This document shows positions 1 to 8,216 of a stretch of DNA of 14,202 nucleotides, one piece after another (position 1 is the stretch's first letter; each line of letters begins with the position of its first letter). The notes beneath the pieces are model-generated. The model did not search any database, was not told the DNA's origin, and saw only the letters and a list, made by a program, of their open reading frames with translations. The position numbers and the translations under genes are program-made. The DNA is from JAHFPN01 sp036559465 (GTDB taxonomy: Bacteria > Pseudomonadota > Alphaproteobacteria > Rhizobiales > Xanthobacteraceae), in assembly GCA_036559465.1 (NCBI GenBank), contig DATBTC010000037.1, forward strand, positions 1 to 14,202, given 5' to 3'.

Positions 1-2304
1 CTTCGATCCCTTCACGGCCACGAAGGCGCGGCGGATCTTGCGGCCGTCCTCGGTGCGCGCGGGAATGTTCTGCAGATTCGGATCGGAAGAGGAGAGGCGG
101 CCGGTGGGCGTCGAGGCCAGCGCGTAAGAGGTGTGTACGCGCTTGGTCTCGGGGTTCACATAGGAAGGCAGCGCGTCGGTGTAGTTGGATTTGAGCTTCG
201 TGAGCGAGCGCCAGTCGAGAATTCGCTTCGGCAGCTCGTGGCCCTCCTCGGCCAGGTCTTCGAGCACGTTGGCCCGCGTGGACCAGGCGCCGGTCGGCGT
301 CTTGGTGCCGCCGGGCAGCTTCATCTTGCCGAACAGAATATCACCAAGCTGCTTGGCGCTGCCCGGGTTGAAGCCTTCGCCGGCGAGCTCGCTGATCTCG
401 TTTTCGAGGCGTGCGATCGATTGGGCGAACTCGCCGGAGAGCCGCGACAGGATCGCCTTGTCGATCGAGATGCCGGCGCGCTCCATGCGCATGAGTACGG
501 CCACTAGCGGCCGCTCGAGCGTCTCGTAGACCGTGGCCATGCTCTCGGAGACCAGGCGCGGCTTCAGCGCGCGCCAAAGCCGGAGCGTGACGTCGGCGTC
601 CTCGGCGGCATAGGCGGTGGCCTTGTCGATCTCGACCAGATCGAAGCCGACGGAGGTCTTTCCCTTGCCGGTAACTTCCTCGTATTTGATGGGCTCGTGG
701 CCAAGGTGCGTCTTGCTGAGCGTGTCCATGCCATGGCCGTGGCCGTGCTTGCCGGCATCGAGCGCGTAGGAGAGCAGCATGGTGTCGTCGAGCGGCTTGA
801 CCTCGATGCCGTGGCGGGCGAGCACCAGCATGTCGTATTTCAGGTTCTGCCCGATCTTGAGCACACTTTCGTACTCGAGCATGGGCTTGAGAATCTTCAG
901 CGCGTCGCGGATCGGGATTTGCCCGGGCACCAACCCGCCGCCGGACAGAAGATCGCCGTCAGTGCGGTGGCCGAGCGGGATGTAGCAGGCTTCGTTCGGC
1001 GACAGCGCCAGCGACACGCCGACCAACTCGGCCTGCATAGCGTCGAGCGAGGTGGTCTCGGTGTCGACCGCGACGAGGCATTGGTCGGTTGCTTTCGCGA
1101 CCCAGGCTTCCAGCCGCTTCAGGTCGCGCACGGTCTCGTATTTCGAGCGATCGACCTTGCTTGCTTTCGCTTCCTTGGCGCGGGCGGCGGCGAGGGCTTG
1201 GGGAGTCAATGCATCTGCCGGAATCTTGTCGCTCTTAGCCTTGGAGGAAGGGGTGTCCGCTGAAGCCTTGCGGGTAGTTTCCTTGGTGGGCTCAGTCTCG
1301 GCTGGCTTCGCCAAGAGCTTCGGAACTGAACTGCCGCCCGCCTTCAGTTTCGGGTCCGGCTCGACTTCTTCGGGATCGACGTTGACATCGTTGGCCACGC
1401 GCTTGGTCAGCGTGGTGAATTCCATCGCCTTGAGGAACGCGATTGCGCGCTTGCCGTCGATCTCGTGCATGGCGAGATCTTTCAGCGGAATCGGAACCGG
1501 CGCCTTGTCGTCGAGCAGCACAAGTCGCTTGGAGAGGCGGGCCTGATCGGCGAACTGAATCAAGGACTCGCGCCGCTTGTCCTGCTTGATGCTCTTGGCG
1601 TTCTTCAGAAGCGTTTCGAGATCGCCGTATTCCTGGATCAGCGCGGCCGCGGTCTTGATCCCGATGCCGGGCACGCCGGGAATATTGTCGGAACTATCGC
1701 CGGCCAGTGCTTGCACTTCGACGACGCGCTCGGGCTCGACGCCGAACTTTTCCTCGACTTCCTTCGGACCGATCCGGCGCTCATTGCCGGGCATCGGGTC
1801 GTACATGACGACGCCGGCTTTCACGAGCTGCATCAGATCCTTGTCGCCGGCGATGATCGTCACATCGGCGCCCGCCTTCAGCGCTTCGCGTGTGTAGGTC
1901 GCGATCAGGTCGTCGGCTTCGTAACCCTTGGCCTCAATCGGGATCAGGCTGAAGGCCTTCACCACTTCGCGCATTAGCGGGAATTGCGGGATGAGATCGG
2001 AAGGCGGCTCGTCGCGGTTGGCCTTGTATTCGGGGTAGATTTTGTTGCGGAAGGTGTCGCCCGAGGCGTCGAACACGACGCCGATGTGGGTGGGCTTCAC
2101 GCCGTCGAGGCCGTCGCGCAGCAACTTCCACAGCATCGAGCAGAAGTTCATTACCGCGCCGACCGGCAGGCCGTCTGAGCGCGTGAAGGCCTTGCCGCGT
2201 GCCTGGGCGGCGCGGAACATCGCGAAATAAGCGCGGAAAATGTAGGACGAGCCGTCGACCAGGAAGATGTGGTCGCGCTTGCCGGATTTGCTGGATTTGG
2301 CCAT
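1..2304 (-). CDS. polA: DNA polymerase I, N-terminal 768 residues (3' end beyond window)
   Basis: Replication and repair polymerase that removes RNA primers and fills gaps. The reading frame is open from an ATG at 2304 to base 1 without a stop, so the C-terminal part is off the window. The 5' nuclease domain (about residues 10-290) shows GYEADDLIAT and GDKDLMQLV metal-ligand segments and the helix-hairpin-helix GDSSDNIPGVPGIG. An Ala/Lys/Thr-rich linker follows (about 306-387). The 3'-5' exonuclease domain keeps all its motifs: DTET at 414-417, NLKYD ending at D491, and YAAED at 565-569, so proofreading is probably active. The polymerase domain starts with TGRLSSSDPNLQNIP from T734; the catalytic palm motifs A and C are not visible. 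An AAAGGG sequence sits 6 bases before the ATG. It lies 73 bases downstream of the acyltransferase gene on the same strand; I see no strong terminator between them. Confidence 0.97.
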   Translation of the reverse strand, partial: MAKSSKSGKRDHIFLVDGSSYIFRAYFAMFRAAQARGKAFTRSDGLPVGAVMNFCSMLWKLLRDGLDGVKPTHIGVVFDASGDTFRNKIYPEYKANRDEPPSDLIPQFPLMREVVKAFSLIPIEAKGYEADDLIATYTREALKAGADVTIIAGDKDLMQLVKAGVVMYDPMPGNERRIGPKEVEEKFGVEPERVVEVQALAGDSSDNIPGVPGIGIKTAAALIQEYGDLETLLKNAKSIKQDKRRESLIQFADQARLSKRLVLLDDKAPVPIPLKDLAMHEIDGKRAIAFLKAMEFTTLTKRVANDVNVDPEEVEPDPKLKAGGSSVPKLLAKPAETEPTKETTRKASADTPSSKAKSDKIPADALTPQALAAARAKEAKASKVDRSKYETVRDLKRLEAWVAKATDQCLVAVDTETTSLDAMQAELVGVSLALSPNEACYIPLGHRTDGDLLSGGGLVPGQIPIRDALKILKPMLEYESVLKIGQNLKYDMLVLARHGIEVKPLDDTMLLSYALDAGKHGHGHGMDTLSKTHLGHEPIKYEEVTGKGKTSVGFDLVEIDKATAYAAEDADVTLRLWRALKPRLVSESMATVYETLERPLVAVLMRMERAGISIDKAILSRLSGEFAQSIARLENEISELAGEGFNPGSAKQLGDILFGKMKLPGGTKTPTGAWSTRANVLEDLAEEGHELPKRILDWRSLTKLKSNYTDALPSYVNPETKRVHTSYALASTPTGRLSSSDPNLQNIPARTEDGRKIRRAFVAVKGSK

Positions 2305-2377
2305 CGGACGCCCTTTGCGCCACGATGCCGAAGACCGGCCGCGCCGACAACCCCGGCACGGTCTTATCTGTTGAGCG

Positions 2378-3412
2378 TTATTCCGCGGGCTGCAGCGTCG
2401 GATGGCGAGGCCGGTCGAAACGCAGCCAAGCCGGCCGCTCAAACAGGAAAGAAAGCGGCGTGTTGCGCACGAGCAGTTGCAGGAGAAGCGGCCCTGCGAT
2501 CGCGAAGAGGGTCACGATCAGCGCAACCGTACCGAGATCGGGGATGATCCCGGCCTTCAGGAGCGCATAGCGTGTCGCCGCCATCGGCAGGAAAAAGGCG
2601 AGATAGATCGTGATCGAATGCTGGCCAGCGTAGCGCAGTATGTCGAGGAAGCGCACCTTGGAGAACAATGCTGCGAGCGCGATCACGGCCGCGGCACCGA
2701 CGAAGCCCATTAAGAGCGAAAGGCCGGGTAGGAATGCAAGACCGGAGACCACCATCAGGCCGTTGATCGGGGCCCAGACCAGGAGAGCGGCGATCGCGAG
2801 CTTCGGGTATTGCTGAACCATGCGCGCGAGCGTGAAGAAGTGCGTGCAGAGCCAGTAGCCGGCGTAGAAATAGATGAAGCGGGAGGCGAACTCGTCCACG
2901 AGCGTGTTGCCGGTCTTGATGCGGAGCGACTCGAGCGCGATGCCGGCCAGCAAGATGAGCAGCGGCGGCGCGCGGCGCGCGAGCTTGGTCACGATGAAAA
3001 ACGCCGGCAGTAGATAAATGAACCACAGCGTGCCGAACGGATCGATGAAGGAGTGGAGATAAAGTTGGACTACTCCGAGCGCGCCCACTTCGCCCGCGAG
3101 CCCGGGCGCCTTGAAGCCGATCTGGATGGTGAGCCACAGCACGTAGAAATAGACGAAGTGCCAAACGCGGCGATCGAGATAGCTCGCCCAATCGCGATCG
3201 ATGACGCGAGCCAGGAACAAACCCGAGATCAGAAAGAAGTCGGGCATACGAAACGGCTTGGCGAAATCGGAGACCGCATGCATCCAGCTTTGCTGGCCGG
3301 CGGCGAGCTCAACGCCGAAAGTCGAATGCATCATCACCACCATGACGATGCAAAAGCCCTTGGCGTAGTCGACCCAGTCGATGCGTTCCGCACCTTTGAT
3401 CGCCGTCTGCAT
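2378..3412 (-). CDS. Membrane acyltransferase, acyltransferase-3 / fucose-4-O-acetylase-like family
   Basis: A 344-residue polytopic inner-membrane protein with about ten hydrophobic segments. The N-terminus RIDWVDYAKGFCIVMVVMMHS followed by FRMPDFFLISGLFLAR is the signature of the acyltransferase-3 family; H29 in the first membrane segment corresponds to the conserved family histidine. Members transfer acetyl or other acyl groups to sugars of polysaccharides, lipopolysaccharide or small molecules; the substrate cannot be read here. The start is supported by GGAG six bases before the ATG. The gene diverges from hrpB across 146 bases that contain a perfect inverted repeat close to this gene's start. 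Co-transcription with polA downstream is possible but no functional link is implied. Confidence 0.86.
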   Translation of the reverse strand: MQTAIKGAERIDWVDYAKGFCIVMVVMMHSTFGVELAAGQQSWMHAVSDFAKPFRMPDFFLISGLFLARVIDRDWASYLDRRVWHFVYFYVLWLTIQIGFKAPGLAGEVGALGVVQLYLHSFIDPFGTLWFIYLLPAFFIVTKLARRAPPLLILLAGIALESLRIKTGNTLVDEFASRFIYFYAGYWLCTHFFTLARMVQQYPKLAIAALLVWAPINGLMVVSGLAFLPGLSLLMGFVGAAAVIALAALFSKVRFLDILRYAGQHSITIYLAFFLPMAATRYALLKAGIIPDLGTVALIVTLFAIAGPLLLQLLVRNTPLSFLFERPAWLRFDRPRHPTLQPAE

Positions 3413-3433
3413 TTTCGTCTCCGAATCCGCCGC

Positions 3434-3452
3434 CTGTCCCGAATCGGGACAG
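3434..3452. promoter_or_regulatory. Perfect 9-bp inverted repeat, candidate operator
   Basis: CTGTCCCGA and TCGGGACAG are perfect inverted arms separated by one base. The site is 21 bases upstream of the acyltransferase start, in the divergent intergenic region, where a repressor of the minus-strand gene would be expected to bind. No T-run follows on either strand, so a terminator is less likely. The cognate regulator is unknown; it could also be a dispersed palindromic repeat. Confidence 0.4.
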
Positions 3453-3558
3453 ACACTGCCTTGCGCCCATACCGTCGCAAGCTTCGTGCCAGGGCGAGCT
3501 TTACCCTCGGCCTACAGCCCGCTATGCGCGGCCTGCGGGACAATCCAAGCATGAGACG

Positions 3559-6036
3559 ATGACCAATCCGTTTCGCGATTCCTTGCCGGTCGATGAGGTA
3601 TTGCCGCGCCTGCGCGAAGCGCTCGTTTCGGGACGATCGGCGGTGCTGGTGGCGCCACCGGGCGCCGGCAAGACAACGCGGGTGCCGCTGGCGTTGCTTA
3701 ACGAGCCTTGGGTTAACGGGCGAAAAATCCTGGTGCTCGAGCCGCGGCGGCTGGCCGCGCGCGCGGCGGCGGCGCGAATGGCCTGGCACCTCGGCGAGGC
3801 GGCGGGCGAAACGGTCGGCTTTCGGGTGCGCTTCGGATCGAAAATCTCGCGCAAGACCCGGATCGAGGTCGTGACCGAGGGGGTGTTCACGCGGCTCGCG
3901 CTCGAGGACCCTGAATTGAAAGGGATTGCCGCGGTTCTGTTCGACGAATTCCACGAGCGTTCGCTCGACGCGGATCTGGGCCTCGCGCTCGCGCTCGATG
4001 CGCGCGAGGGGCTGCGCGAAGACCTGCGCATTCTCGCCATGTCCGCGACGCTCGACGGCGCACGGGTGGCAAAGCTTCTGGGCAATGCTCCGGTGATCGA
4101 GAGCCAGGGCCGCGCCTTCGAGGTCGAGACGCGCTATCTCGGCCGTGACGCTCGCGCGCCGATCGAGCGGCGCATGGCGGATGCGATCTCGCGCGCCGTG
4201 CGGGAAGAGCCGGGCTCGGTGCTGGCGTTCTTGCCGGGAGCCGCGGAAATCCGCCGCACCGGCGATTTCGTTCGCGAGCGCATAACCGATCCCGCGATCG
4301 ACGTGGTGCCGCTTTATGGTGCGCTCGACGCTGACGTGCAGGATCGGGCGATTTCGCCCGCATTGCCAGGCCGCCGCAAGGTGGTGCTCGCGACCTCTAT
4401 CGCGGAAACGTCGCTGACCATCGAAGGCGTGCGAGTCGTCGTCGATTCCGGACTCTCGCGCGTGCCGCGCTTCGAGCCGGCGGTGGCGCTGACGCGGCTC
4501 GAGACCGTGCGCGTGTCGCGCGCTTCCGCCGACCAGCGTCGCGGCCGTGCCGGGCGCACGGAGCCCGGGGTCTGCTATCGGCTGTGGGACGAGCCGGAGA
4601 CGCGCAGTCTCATGCCGTTCGCTCAGCCCGAGATTCTCACCGCCGATCTTTCCTCTCTCATGTTGGACCTTGCGGTCTGGGGCGTGACCGATCCGGGCAA
4701 GCTCGCCTGGCTCGATCCGCCGCCCGGCCCGGCGGTGGCCGAAGCGTGCAGCCTGTTGGGGGAGCTCGGTGCGATTGATGCCGAGGGTCGGGTCACGTCG
4801 CTCGGCAAGAAGCTCGCCAAGCTCCCGTTGCCGCCGCGCTTGTCTGCGATGGTCGTTGCAGCAGCCGACGAGGACGAGGCAGGGCTTGCAGCAGAGATCG
4901 CAGCGGTGGTTTCCGAACGCGGGCTAGGGGGCGACGATGTTGATCTTTCTCACCGTATCGAGAACTTCCGCCGCGACCGTTCGCAGCGAGCGGAGCAGGC
5001 GCGGCGCATGGCCGGCCAATGGGCCGAGACGGCCGGCGGAAAGCTGCGCGAGAGTAAGCCAAGCCACGCCGGCGCACTGCTCGCGTTCGCCTATCCGGAC
5101 CGGGTGGCCAAAGCGCGGGCGGGCAAGCGCGGCGCGTTCCTGTTGGAGAACGGCCGCGGTGCTGCGCTCGACTCGGCGAACGCGCTTGCGCGCGAGCCGT
5201 ATCTCGCGGTCGCGGAACTGGCCGGCAGCGCCAACGGGGCCCGCATCCTGCTCGCGGCGAAGCTCGACGAAGCGGAGCTGGAGCGCCAGTTCGCGGATCG
5301 GATCGAGGAGACGGTCGAGGTCGCTTTCGACGAAAAGGCGTTGGCCGTGCGGGCACGCGGCGTGCGCAAGCTCGGCGCGCTGATCCTGGCCGATCGGCCA
5401 CTCGCAGTGAAACCGGGCGAGGAAACCGCCCAGGCGCTCACTGATGGGATCGTGCGTCTCGGACTCGATCGGCTTCCCTGGACCGATGCGGCGCACCAGT
5501 TGCTGGCGCGGGTTCGTTTCATTCGTGCGCTAGAGGGCGAGCCGTGGCCCGATCTTTCCGAAGCCACACTGACGATGCGTGCGGGCGAATGGCTGGCTCC
5601 GATGTTCGCGGGCAAGACGGCCGTCTCGCAGGTGACAGGCGAGGACTTGACGCGGGCGCTGCGTGTGTTGTTGCCACATGCGCTGGCGCGGCGTCTCGAA
5701 AAAGAGCTGCCCTCTCATCTCGCCGTTCCGACCGGCTCGCAGCTCATGATCGACTACGCTGCCGAGGGTGGTCCGGCTATCGCCGTGCGGGTGCAGGAGC
5801 TGTTCGGCCTCGATCGGCATCCGTCGGTCGGCAATGGCCGCGTGCCGCTCACGTTATCGCTGCTTTCGCCGGCGCAGCGGCCGATCCAGGTGACGAAGGA
5901 CCTGCCCGCTTTCTGGCGCGGCTCCTGGGCGGAGGTGAGGCGGGAGTTGCGCGGGCGCTATCCGAAACATCCCTGGCCCGACGATCCGCTCGCCGCCGCA
6001 CCCACTCGGCGCGCCAAGCCGCGGCCCAAGCGGTAA
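3559..6036 (+). CDS. hrpB: ATP-dependent RNA helicase-like protein HrpB
   Basis: An 825-residue DEAH/RHA-type superfamily 2 helicase, a normal length for HrpB. Motif I (Walker A) is APPGAGKTT at 32-40, motif II is DEFH at 129-132 within LFDEFHERSL, motif III is SAT at 162-164, and motif VI QRRGRAGR is at 326-333. The helicase-associated (HA2) region follows at about 370-450, and the HrpB-specific C-terminal domain ends with RYPKHPWPDDP near the C-terminus, which separates it from HrpA. The tail is basic (RRAKPRPKR). The biological role of HrpB is poorly defined; RNA or RNP remodelling is assumed from the family. The ATG at 3559 is the first in frame; there is no strong Shine-Dalgarno sequence, and a four-codon ORF ends across the start codon. 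It is followed by the aspartic protease gene 88 bases downstream. Confidence 0.95.
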   Translation: MTNPFRDSLPVDEVLPRLREALVSGRSAVLVAPPGAGKTTRVPLALLNEPWVNGRKILVLEPRRLAARAAAARMAWHLGEAAGETVGFRVRFGSKISRKTRIEVVTEGVFTRLALEDPELKGIAAVLFDEFHERSLDADLGLALALDAREGLREDLRILAMSATLDGARVAKLLGNAPVIESQGRAFEVETRYLGRDARAPIERRMADAISRAVREEPGSVLAFLPGAAEIRRTGDFVRERITDPAIDVVPLYGALDADVQDRAISPALPGRRKVVLATSIAETSLTIEGVRVVVDSGLSRVPRFEPAVALTRLETVRVSRASADQRRGRAGRTEPGVCYRLWDEPETRSLMPFAQPEILTADLSSLMLDLAVWGVTDPGKLAWLDPPPGPAVAEACSLLGELGAIDAEGRVTSLGKKLAKLPLPPRLSAMVVAAADEDEAGLAAEIAAVVSERGLGGDDVDLSHRIENFRRDRSQRAEQARRMAGQWAETAGGKLRESKPSHAGALLAFAYPDRVAKARAGKRGAFLLENGRGAALDSANALAREPYLAVAELAGSANGARILLAAKLDEAELERQFADRIEETVEVAFDEKALAVRARGVRKLGALILADRPLAVKPGEETAQALTDGIVRLGLDRLPWTDAAHQLLARVRFIRALEGEPWPDLSEATLTMRAGEWLAPMFAGKTAVSQVTGEDLTRALRVLLPHALARRLEKELPSHLAVPTGSQLMIDYAAEGGPAIAVRVQELFGLDRHPSVGNGRVPLTLSLLSPAQRPIQVTKDLPAFWRGSWAEVRRELRGRYPKHPWPDDPLAAAPTRRAKPRPKR

Positions 6037-6101
6037 TCGTTCGTTCACCATTGCGACAAGCGCTTCGGCCTGTTTACCGAGCCGTTGCGGCCCGCCGCCT
6101 A

Positions 6102-6113
6102 GTCTGCGCAGAC
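6102..6113. promoter_or_regulatory. 12-bp perfect palindrome next to a ribosome binding site
   Basis: GTCTGCGCAGAC is a perfect palindrome directly abutting the GGGAG ribosome binding site (6114-6118) of the aspartic protease gene. The position fits an operator or a small mRNA hairpin that affects translation. No family of regulator can be named. Confidence 0.3.
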
Positions 6114-6124
6114 GGGAGTCGCGC

Positions 6125-6646
6125 ATGCTCAGATCTCTGCTCTTTGTCGTCGGTGTCGTTCTCGCGGTCGCCTATTTCGCGCCTGATCTGGCGAGCCGGC
6201 TTATGAACGGCGAGCCGAGCGCGGCGACGGTGCGTCCCTTGAGCGCGACCCCTGAAAGTGAAAGCCCGGCGTCGGGCGGCACCACGCGCATCGCCGCCGA
6301 CCGGAACGGCCACTACGTATCCGACATCCAGATCAATGGCCGTACCCTGAACGCGATCGTCGATACCGGTGCGACGCTGGTGGCGCTGCGCTACGAGGAT
6401 GCTCGTGCGCTCGGGATCGTGTTTCCCGGCGATCGCTTCGATGTAGGGGTGCGCACGGCCAACGGAAGCGCACAGGCACGGAGGGTACGGTTGCGCTCCG
6501 TGCGGGTGGGGGCGATCTCGTTCAACGACGTGGATGCGTTGGTAATGAGCGAGGGCATGCTCGGCACGAATCTCCTTGGCATGAGCTTCCTCAAGCGCCT
6601 GTCGCGCTATGAAGTGCGGGGCGCTACGCTCGTGCTCGAGCGCTAA
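6125..6646 (+). CDS. Membrane-anchored retropepsin-like aspartic protease (clan AA, TIGR02281 type)
   Basis: A 173-residue protein with an uncleaved-looking N-terminal membrane anchor (about residues 3-20, LRSLLFVVGVVLAVAYFA), a short Ser/Pro/Thr-rich linker, and a single retropepsin fold. The catalytic triplet is D80-T81-G82 in IVDTGATLVALRYEDARALGI; the C-terminal part NLLGMSFLKRLSRYEV matches the usual G(M/Q)SFLxRL end of this family. Retropepsin-like enzymes work as homodimers, each subunit giving one aspartate. The catalytic domain should face the periplasm. The substrate is not known. The start is supported by GGGAG six bases before the ATG. The family is common in Alphaproteobacteria. 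Confidence 0.87.
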   Translation: MLRSLLFVVGVVLAVAYFAPDLASRLMNGEPSAATVRPLSATPESESPASGGTTRIAADRNGHYVSDIQINGRTLNAIVDTGATLVALRYEDARALGIVFPGDRFDVGVRTANGSAQARRVRLRSVRVGAISFNDVDALVMSEGMLGTNLLGMSFLKRLSRYEVRGATLVLER

Positions 6647-6699
6647 CCAGCATCACGCACGCCTCCTCCAGCGGCCCGATTTCGTGGTATGTGGCGGCC

Positions 6700-8202
6700 A
6701 TGACGTTTCCGCCGCCCAAGCCCGCTCTTCAACCCAATACCTACGCGTTCGAAACCGAGCCCTTGGTCAAGGCCACGGGTTTTCGCGAATACGATGCGCG
6801 CTGGCTGTTCGGCAAAGAAATCAACCTGATGGGTGTGCAGGCGCTAGGCCTCGGGCTTGGCACGCTGTTTCGCGAGCTGAAAGTGGAGCCCCGCGTCGCG
6901 GTCGGGCACGACTACCGCTCCTATTCGGCCTCGATCAAGCTCGCGCTCGTCACCGGTCTGATGGCCGCAGGTGCGCGGGTGCACGACATCGGGCTCGCGG
7001 TCACGCCGATGGCTTATTTCGCGCAGTTCGCGCTCGACCTGCCCTGCGTCGCCATGGTCACCGCTTCGCACAACGAGAACGGCTGGACCGGCGTGAAGAT
7101 GGGCGCGGCGCGGCCTTTGACCTTCGGGCCCGACGAGATGGGCCGGCTTCGGGACATCGTGCTCGGTGCGAAATACCGGACGCATGAAGGCGGAGCCTAC
7201 GAATACGTGCCGGGTTTCGCCGAGCGCTATATCGCCGATCTTACCGCGCGCCCGAAGCTCAAGCGGAAGCTCAAGGTCGTGGTCGCCTGCGGCAATGGTA
7301 CCGCCGGGGCCTTCGCGCCCGAGGTTCTGAAAAGGGCCGGCTGCGAGGTGATGCCGCTCGATTGCGAGCTCGACTACACATTCCCGCGCTACAATCCCAA
7401 TCCCGAAGACCTGAAAATGCTGCATGCATTGCGCGACGAGGTGTTGCGCACGAAGGCGGACGTGGGACTGGCGTTCGACGGCGACGGTGACCGCTGCGGG
7501 GTTGTCGATGACACGGGCGAAGAAATCTATGCCGACAAGGTGGGCGTCATGCTGGCGCGCGATCTGTCGGCGCGGCAGAAGAACGCCAGCTTCGTGGTCG
7601 ATGTTAAGTCGACCGGGCTATTCCTCACCGATCCGGTGCTCAAAGCAAACGGCGTGAAAACCGATTATTGGAAGACCGGTCATTCCTACATCAAGCGCCG
7701 GGTTGCGGAACTGAAGGCGGTCGCTGGCTTCGAAAAATCCGGGCACTTCTTCTTCAACCCGCCGATCGGCCGCGGCTATGACGACGGGCTGGTGTCGGCG
7801 CTCGCGGTGCTCGACATGCTGGAGCGTAATCCGGGAAAGAAGCTCTCCGAGTTACGACAGGCGCTGCCGCGCACCTGGCAATCGCCGACCATGTCGCCGC
7901 ACTGCGCCGACGAGACGAAGTATGGCGTGGTGGAGAAGATTGTGCGGAGCTTCGAGCAGGCCAAGGCCAAGGGCGAAAAGGTCGCGGGCCAGCCGATCCG
8001 CGATCTGGTGAAGGTCAATGGGGTGCGCGTCACGGTCGAGGACGGCACTTGGGGGCTGGTGCGCGCTTCCTCGAACAAGCCCGAACTCGTGGTCGTGGTT
8101 GAAAGCCCGGCGAGCGAGACGCGGATGCGCGAAATGTTCAAGGCGATCGACGCGGCGATCCGCGTCCATCCCGAAGTCGGCGAATATAATCAGAAGATCT
8201 GA
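6700..8202 (+). CDS. Phosphomannomutase/phosphoglucomutase (alpha-D-phosphohexomutase superfamily)
   Basis: A 500-residue cytosolic mutase that interconverts hexose-1- and hexose-6-phosphates, feeding GDP-mannose or UDP-glucose into surface polysaccharides. The phosphoserine loop TASHNENGW places the active serine at residue 123; the Mg-binding loop DGDGDR lies at 260-265; the sugar-specificity loop EKSGH is at 345-349; and the C-terminal phosphate-binding loop RASSNKPELVVVVE is present, so all four active-site elements are intact. I chose the ATG at 6700 because the protein then begins MTFPPPKP like relatives I recall; an in-frame GTG at 6691 would add three residues. Neither has a clear ribosome binding site. 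It is convergent with the TadE-like pair, with stops ten bases apart. Its exact substrate preference, mannose versus glucose, cannot be decided here. Confidence 0.93.
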   Translation: MTFPPPKPALQPNTYAFETEPLVKATGFREYDARWLFGKEINLMGVQALGLGLGTLFRELKVEPRVAVGHDYRSYSASIKLALVTGLMAAGARVHDIGLAVTPMAYFAQFALDLPCVAMVTASHNENGWTGVKMGAARPLTFGPDEMGRLRDIVLGAKYRTHEGGAYEYVPGFAERYIADLTARPKLKRKLKVVVACGNGTAGAFAPEVLKRAGCEVMPLDCELDYTFPRYNPNPEDLKMLHALRDEVLRTKADVGLAFDGDGDRCGVVDDTGEEIYADKVGVMLARDLSARQKNASFVVDVKSTGLFLTDPVLKANGVKTDYWKTGHSYIKRRVAELKAVAGFEKSGHFFFNPPIGRGYDDGLVSALAVLDMLERNPGKKLSELRQALPRTWQSPTMSPHCADETKYGVVEKIVRSFEQAKAKGEKVAGQPIRDLVKVNGVRVTVEDGTWGLVRASSNKPELVVVVESPASETRMREMFKAIDAAIRVHPEVGEYNQKI

Positions 8203-8216
8203 GCGGGGCGGCTCAG
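8199..8216. repeat. Small inverted repeat containing both convergent stop codons
   Basis: CTGAGC and GCTCAG are perfect 6-bp arms around GGGGCG. The TGA of the phosphohexomutase (8200-8202) is in the left arm and the TGA of the minus-strand TadE-like gene (8213-8215) is in the right arm. It could act as a modest two-way terminator, but there is no T-run on either side. Confidence 0.35.

Noticed and set aside
697..1977. Plus-strand frames of 160-190 codons opposite polA
   Set aside because: They run antisense to conserved PolA domains and have typical shadow composition.
2305..2377. Terminator between the acyltransferase gene and polA
   Set aside because: Only a 6-bp stem (AGACCG/CGGTCT) with a long loop and no T-run is present, which is too weak to call.
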